Shown: positions 55,861 through 64,000 of the stretch, in pieces
How the letters are laid out: the number at the start of each line of letters is the position of its first letter
Position numbering within the stretch: the first letter of the stretch is position 1
From: Rhynchonema sp. JSB1_4
Taxonomy: Eukaryota > Nematoda > Chromadorea > Monhysterida > Xyalidae
Assembly (NCBI GenBank): GCA_030248065.1
Contig: JASAMV010008211.1
Location: forward strand, 23,343-87,342
Length of the DNA stretch: 64,000 bases
Reading direction: 5' to 3'
The notes under the pieces: model-generated
What the model was told of the DNA's origin: nothing
Databases searched by the model: none
The model's input: only the letters and a program-made list of their open reading frames with translations
Made by a program: the position numbers and the translations under genes

Positions 55861-56097
55861 TACTATGGGTGATATTTTCGAAACGGTGTAAAGGTCAGTT
55901 GGGTGCAAAGGTCGGTGGAAAGCTCGGTCGACAGCTCAGTGTGATAGACCTCGGTATAAACTTGAAACATTACACGTTAATAACAGGCGATGTTTCACGT
56001 TTACACCGAGCTACGCCGACCGAGCTTTCGACCGAACTTTACACCGACCTTTACGCCCAACTGACCTTTACACCGTTTCGAAAATTCCACCCTATAA
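55861..56097. mobile_element. G-GTGATATTTTCGAAACGG MITE
   Basis: Left end GGGTGATATTTTCGAAACGG, right end CGTTTCGAAAATTCCACCC. Inside are repeated AAAGGTCGGTGGAAAGCTCG words and their complements. About 237 bp, the same family as the nested element at 45.3-46.1 kb. Confidence 0.75.
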
Positions 56098-56686
56098 GCC
56101 GAAGTTGGCCGACCTGCGCGTGTTGTCGGAAACAACCTGTGTTATAGCTGTGTTGCGTTTCAGAAACAGAAAAGCACATTTTGATTTGTGTTTGTTGGCA
56201 GATTTTTTTGATATATCAATCACATTTTCACTTGTTTCTTGGACGCCTAAACTTGGGGCGAATAAAAGGGTGCCTGCTAAAAACGGCTTGCTTTTTTGGA
56301 TTGCTTAGTTTATCATTCGTCTCGTCACACAGGGTGTTTCTCACAATGCTTTGCATCAGTCAACGGAGAAATGCCTGAGTATAAAATCGTGGAAATTTAT
56401 TTATTTATTTACATATTTGTTTGAGTTTTTGCACCTCCAGTGCCAGGTAAATGCAAACGCCCGCAGGCAATGTGGCAAATCCTGTTAGAAAACATGAAAA
56501 TCTAACGTGAATTGAAATCACAGCTTCACGATGTGATATAAGCTCGGAAATATCGGAGATTGACTCAGCTTCTGCTTTGCACAGAAAGGCCTTAAACTTT
56601 TTGTCGTTTTTCTCCTCATGACAAATGTATTGGCTCCGTGAAACATCACAGAACGCCCATAATTGGAAATCATGTTACTACTGAAT
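56098..56686. other. No gene recognised
   Basis: AT-rich, with no exon-like frame or repeat match. It probably contains the 3' region of the TSP1 gene. Confidence 0.35.
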
Positions 56687-56911
56687 CTACATATGTTTCT
56701 GATGCCTGGTCTCCGTTATATTCACTAAGCGCTCGTATCTTGGAGTATGCGCACCGCCCGGGTGAGGGCCAGAGGGGCCGCCAGAGTGATTAATTAACCT
56801 ATGTACACCACGGGCACGGCAAGGTTCTGAAAAATTTTCAGCGCCGATGTCGACAACAAAAACGAAGACCAAAAAGAGACAGACAAGCAGCTGCAGAATG
56901 AACCAGCGCAT
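56687..56911 (-). CDS. Candidate small secreted peptide
   Basis: 74 residues from an ATG at 56911. Residues 1-24 form a strong signal peptide (MRWFILQLLVCLFLVFVFVV, then DIGA). The mature part is short and Gly/Pro/His-rich (SGGPSGPHPGGAHTPRYERL), with one cysteine and a basic pair-free body. A TATTTCAG acceptor-like site lies 12 bp upstream of the ATG, as expected for a trans-splice or 5'-UTR splice. A GTACAT donor-like site inside (near 56805) means a spliced variant is possible. No family recognised. It could be neuropeptide-like or a chance frame. Confidence 0.4.
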   Translation of the reverse strand: MRWFILQLLVCLFLVFVFVVDIGAENFSEPCRARGVHRLINHSGGPSGPHPGGAHTPRYERLVNITETRHQKHM

Positions 56912-57783
56912 GCGGTTCCCTTGCTGAAATAATACCAAGAAATTTGAAAACGCAGAAACTGACAAATCGTTTTATAAATTGTTGAATTAGGCATGAGCAA
57001 ATACCAATACTTTGACAAATACCGTTATTCATTGGAAGCAATCATATTTTCGACCATTTTATGACCAAAAAAGCAAAGTGACTCATCCGAATTTGTGTTT
57101 TTTGCATTGCATCATTCATTGCGTTCAGCCGTACAGTATTATTGAGCGGTTAGTTTGATTGAGTCAATGTCCAAAGATTCGTTTAACATCACACTATTAG
57201 CGTCTTTTTGCTTGAGGATTTGTCTTTGGATATTCTTGTGCTTGAAGGCCATGATACGATAAAGATTACTGATTTGGCATTCGGACAAAGTCTCCTAACG
57301 ATGCTGGTGTGGACTACACACAGTACATTATTTTAGCTCTGACGTCCCCCCATGTTAATTATCGCCTGTGAACACTGCAATCATCTGCCAATGACAGGGT
57401 CAAACGTTGAGCGACACACACGTCTCTTCGACAACTATATGGGCGAACTATAGTTGCCAGCCAAACTAGTTTATATGAAACAAATTAACATAAAGCAAAT
57501 TAAACGTAATAATGTTCAAGTCTGTTGCGTTGTGTTGAGCGTTTCTATTGCTTCACGTCGACTACGCCAACCCATTTCTACATCAACCATAGGCAGTGAA
57601 ACATCCAAATGTTCGAGCCAACATTTTACGAATAACTTTTGACGTGGTTCCCTTTTTGTTCATTCATATGACGTGTCATAGCCACGTCAGTACTTTTCGA
57701 TATACTGTAAGAATGCCACGCAGGCACAGTTTGGCCAACAAAGCCAACACGATTTCCAGCAAGCCGTTTATTGAATTGCTGTA
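56912..57783. other. No gene recognised
   Basis: No supported exon, repeat or RNA gene in this stretch. Confidence 0.35.
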
Positions 57784-58078
57784 AAGGCAGTCTACGGGAG
57801 GTTGTCACTCAGCCCCCGAATACCGTAACCCACCGCAAGCGAGATCGTTGCGAGAACCTTGCTGATCGCTGCTTATCGACACGTGTATTAGCGGCAGCAA
57901 GCTGGAAATTGTCATCATGCGCGTCGATCACCAAAACTTGGAAATGTTGGTTGGTGTTGGCGCTAACATGCAAAACATAGATAAAAACCAAAATGGTCTC
58001 GACACGATCCTTGCAGATCAAAATTACGGTGGGTTACGGTATTCGGGGGCTGAGTGACAACCTCCCGTAGACTGCCTT
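57784..58078 (+). mobile_element. 295-bp TA-flanked MITE, copy 2
   Basis: Same ends as the copy at 35713 (AAGGCAGTCTACGGGAGG and CCTCCCGTAGACTGCCTT), TA on each side (57782-57783 and 58079-58080) and identical length. It ends 58 bp before the start codon of the next gene, so it lies in its probable promoter. Confidence 0.9.
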
Positions 58079-58136
58079 TAAATCAACTTTCATCGCGATT
58101 TTGAAACAAGATCAGTCGTATCAACCAAACAGAACG

Positions 58137-62914
<4,778 letters not shown>

Positions 62915-64000
62915 GTAAATTATTCCAAACTGTAAGCTGTATGCAGCGCCAACGACCTTCAAAAGATCGGGACCCCAAAAAAAGCACCCTACAAGAAAGT
63001 AAAAAAAGTTGACAAAAACTTTGAAGGGACCAAACAAACTCACATTGAAAATTCCAGTATGTGCCAGGACGCAGGACAAAAACTAGAGTTTTCTGGGAAG
63101 CCACAACTTATGTATATTATGTGACTCAAGTTACGTAAGAAATAGATACATAGAACGGAACTTGAGTGCGATCCCCAAGTTATACATATGTATGTACTCG
63201 CACATATTGCTGGCCATTCTGCCAGCAGATAGCCAACCAGACCTAACGAGCCTTCCACGCTCTTGTGGCCTGCGCATTGCACTATGAGAACCCGATGTCC
63301 ATTTTGGTCACGTGACATTCCTGATGCTATTGAAGTTGAATGGTTTTTTGCGGTCATCTTAGCTGATTTTGCTCAAAAGTTTGTTTTAGTGTGCTGAATC
63401 AAGAAGGCGATTACAGGTGTGCTGGGACAGCCCTCAAGATAGTTAGACACAAAACGAAAGTGTTAGGTTATCAGGAACCTCAACACCGCACACTGCCCTA
63501 ACGCAGCACCGGGCAACAGGGTTGCTTAAAAAACAGTGGTTAATTTAAAAAAAAATTTTGAAATTTTTTTTTGAAGAGCCAAATATTCTGAATTTCGTCC
63601 CGCTGCGCACCCGCAAGCGTGAATGCGGGCAAGATACAGTCAACATTTTTGTAAAAACGTTCTTTCCCTTTTTTCCACAAACTACTCGTCACGGCCCAGA
63701 CGTTACTTAACATCAGGAATGTTCATATCCCATATAGGGTTTTCGCATTCGAGAAATACGATGGTGCTATCGCCGACTTCGTGACTCCATGCCTGAGATC
63801 GGTCCCAGACCATGACGATGACTTTTTGTATGGAATGAGTGCTTCCCGAAGTAGAATTTAGTCAAAAAGTTGGTTACCAGAAATATTAAAGTTGTATATG
63901 TGGTTTTCGTATTTGAGAAACACGATGGTGCTCAGGGTTGGGTTAAAAAAACGTAAAAAAATTTGTGTAAAAAGTATATGAGAACTTACTGAGTAGATGG
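62915..64000. other. Right edge, intron with repeat ends
   Basis: No further exon of the membrane gene was identified. CAGGGTTGCTTAAAAAACAG near 63519 and CTCAGGGTTGGGTTAAAAAA near 63933 are ends of CAGGGTTG-family elements. Confidence 0.4.

Overview
This is a eukaryotic, animal-type genomic window. Genes are split into short exons with GT-AG introns, acceptors are mostly TTTCAG-like, and about half of the sequence is transposon-derived. Three co-oriented genes lie about 0.5 kb apart and a gene is nested on the opposite strand of an intron. Both, with the TTTCAG-type acceptors, would suit a nematode, but nothing here fixes the phylum. No bacterial gene, viral gene or CRISPR array was seen.

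The first 24.3 kb is gene-rich. A GGGCC-repeat transposon ends 40 bp before the start of MCCC1 (1804-10868, +, 12 exons, biotin-containing subunit of mitochondrial 3-methylcrotonyl-CoA carboxylase, leucine breakdown). Inside its first intron, on the minus strand, lies a complete eight-exon histidine-phosphatase gene of the UBASH3/TULA type (2572-4888). Convergent to MCCC1 are three minus-strand genes in a row: NDST (heparan sulfate N-deacetylase/N-sulfotransferase, 18147-24342, 14 exons), SNRPC (U1-C of the U1 snRNP, 16520-17639, 3 exons) and POLE2 (DNA polymerase epsilon subunit B, 11462-16054, 14 exons). I traced all five gene models by hand; intron phases agree at every junction. One acceptor (MCCC1 exon 10) has two in-frame choices.

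From 24.3 to 46 kb the window is dominated by repeats. These are poly-G insertions, GGGCC elements, foldback elements with long inverted arms (one pair of arms essentially identical), a 192-bp tandem array (29.1-30.1 kb) and a 171-bp satellite (30.5-33.0 kb). A 4.2-kb Mutator-like element (34.1-38.3 kb) has ends made of inverted arrays of a ~16-bp GGTACCGAGATGGTCC repeat. It carries a FLYWCH + MULE transposase interrupted only by a 295-bp MITE, plus an SGNH-esterase C-terminal fragment. Next comes a proline-rich repeat protein with an in-frame stop exactly at a repeat boundary (38.6-39.5 kb).

From 46 to 64 kb two genes of uncertain family are stretched by transposon-filled introns. One encodes a type I membrane protein with a signal peptide, two thrombospondin type 1 repeats, a TM helix and a short tail (46331-55783). 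The other encodes an N-terminally membrane-anchored protein (58137-62914 and beyond) whose fourth exon starts 19 bp after a 261-bp CA repeat. A small candidate secreted peptide lies between them on the minus strand. The recurring mobile families are a ~283-bp TA-flanked MITE (five full copies), a 295-bp TA-flanked MITE (two copies) and three TTAA-flanked near-palindromes.
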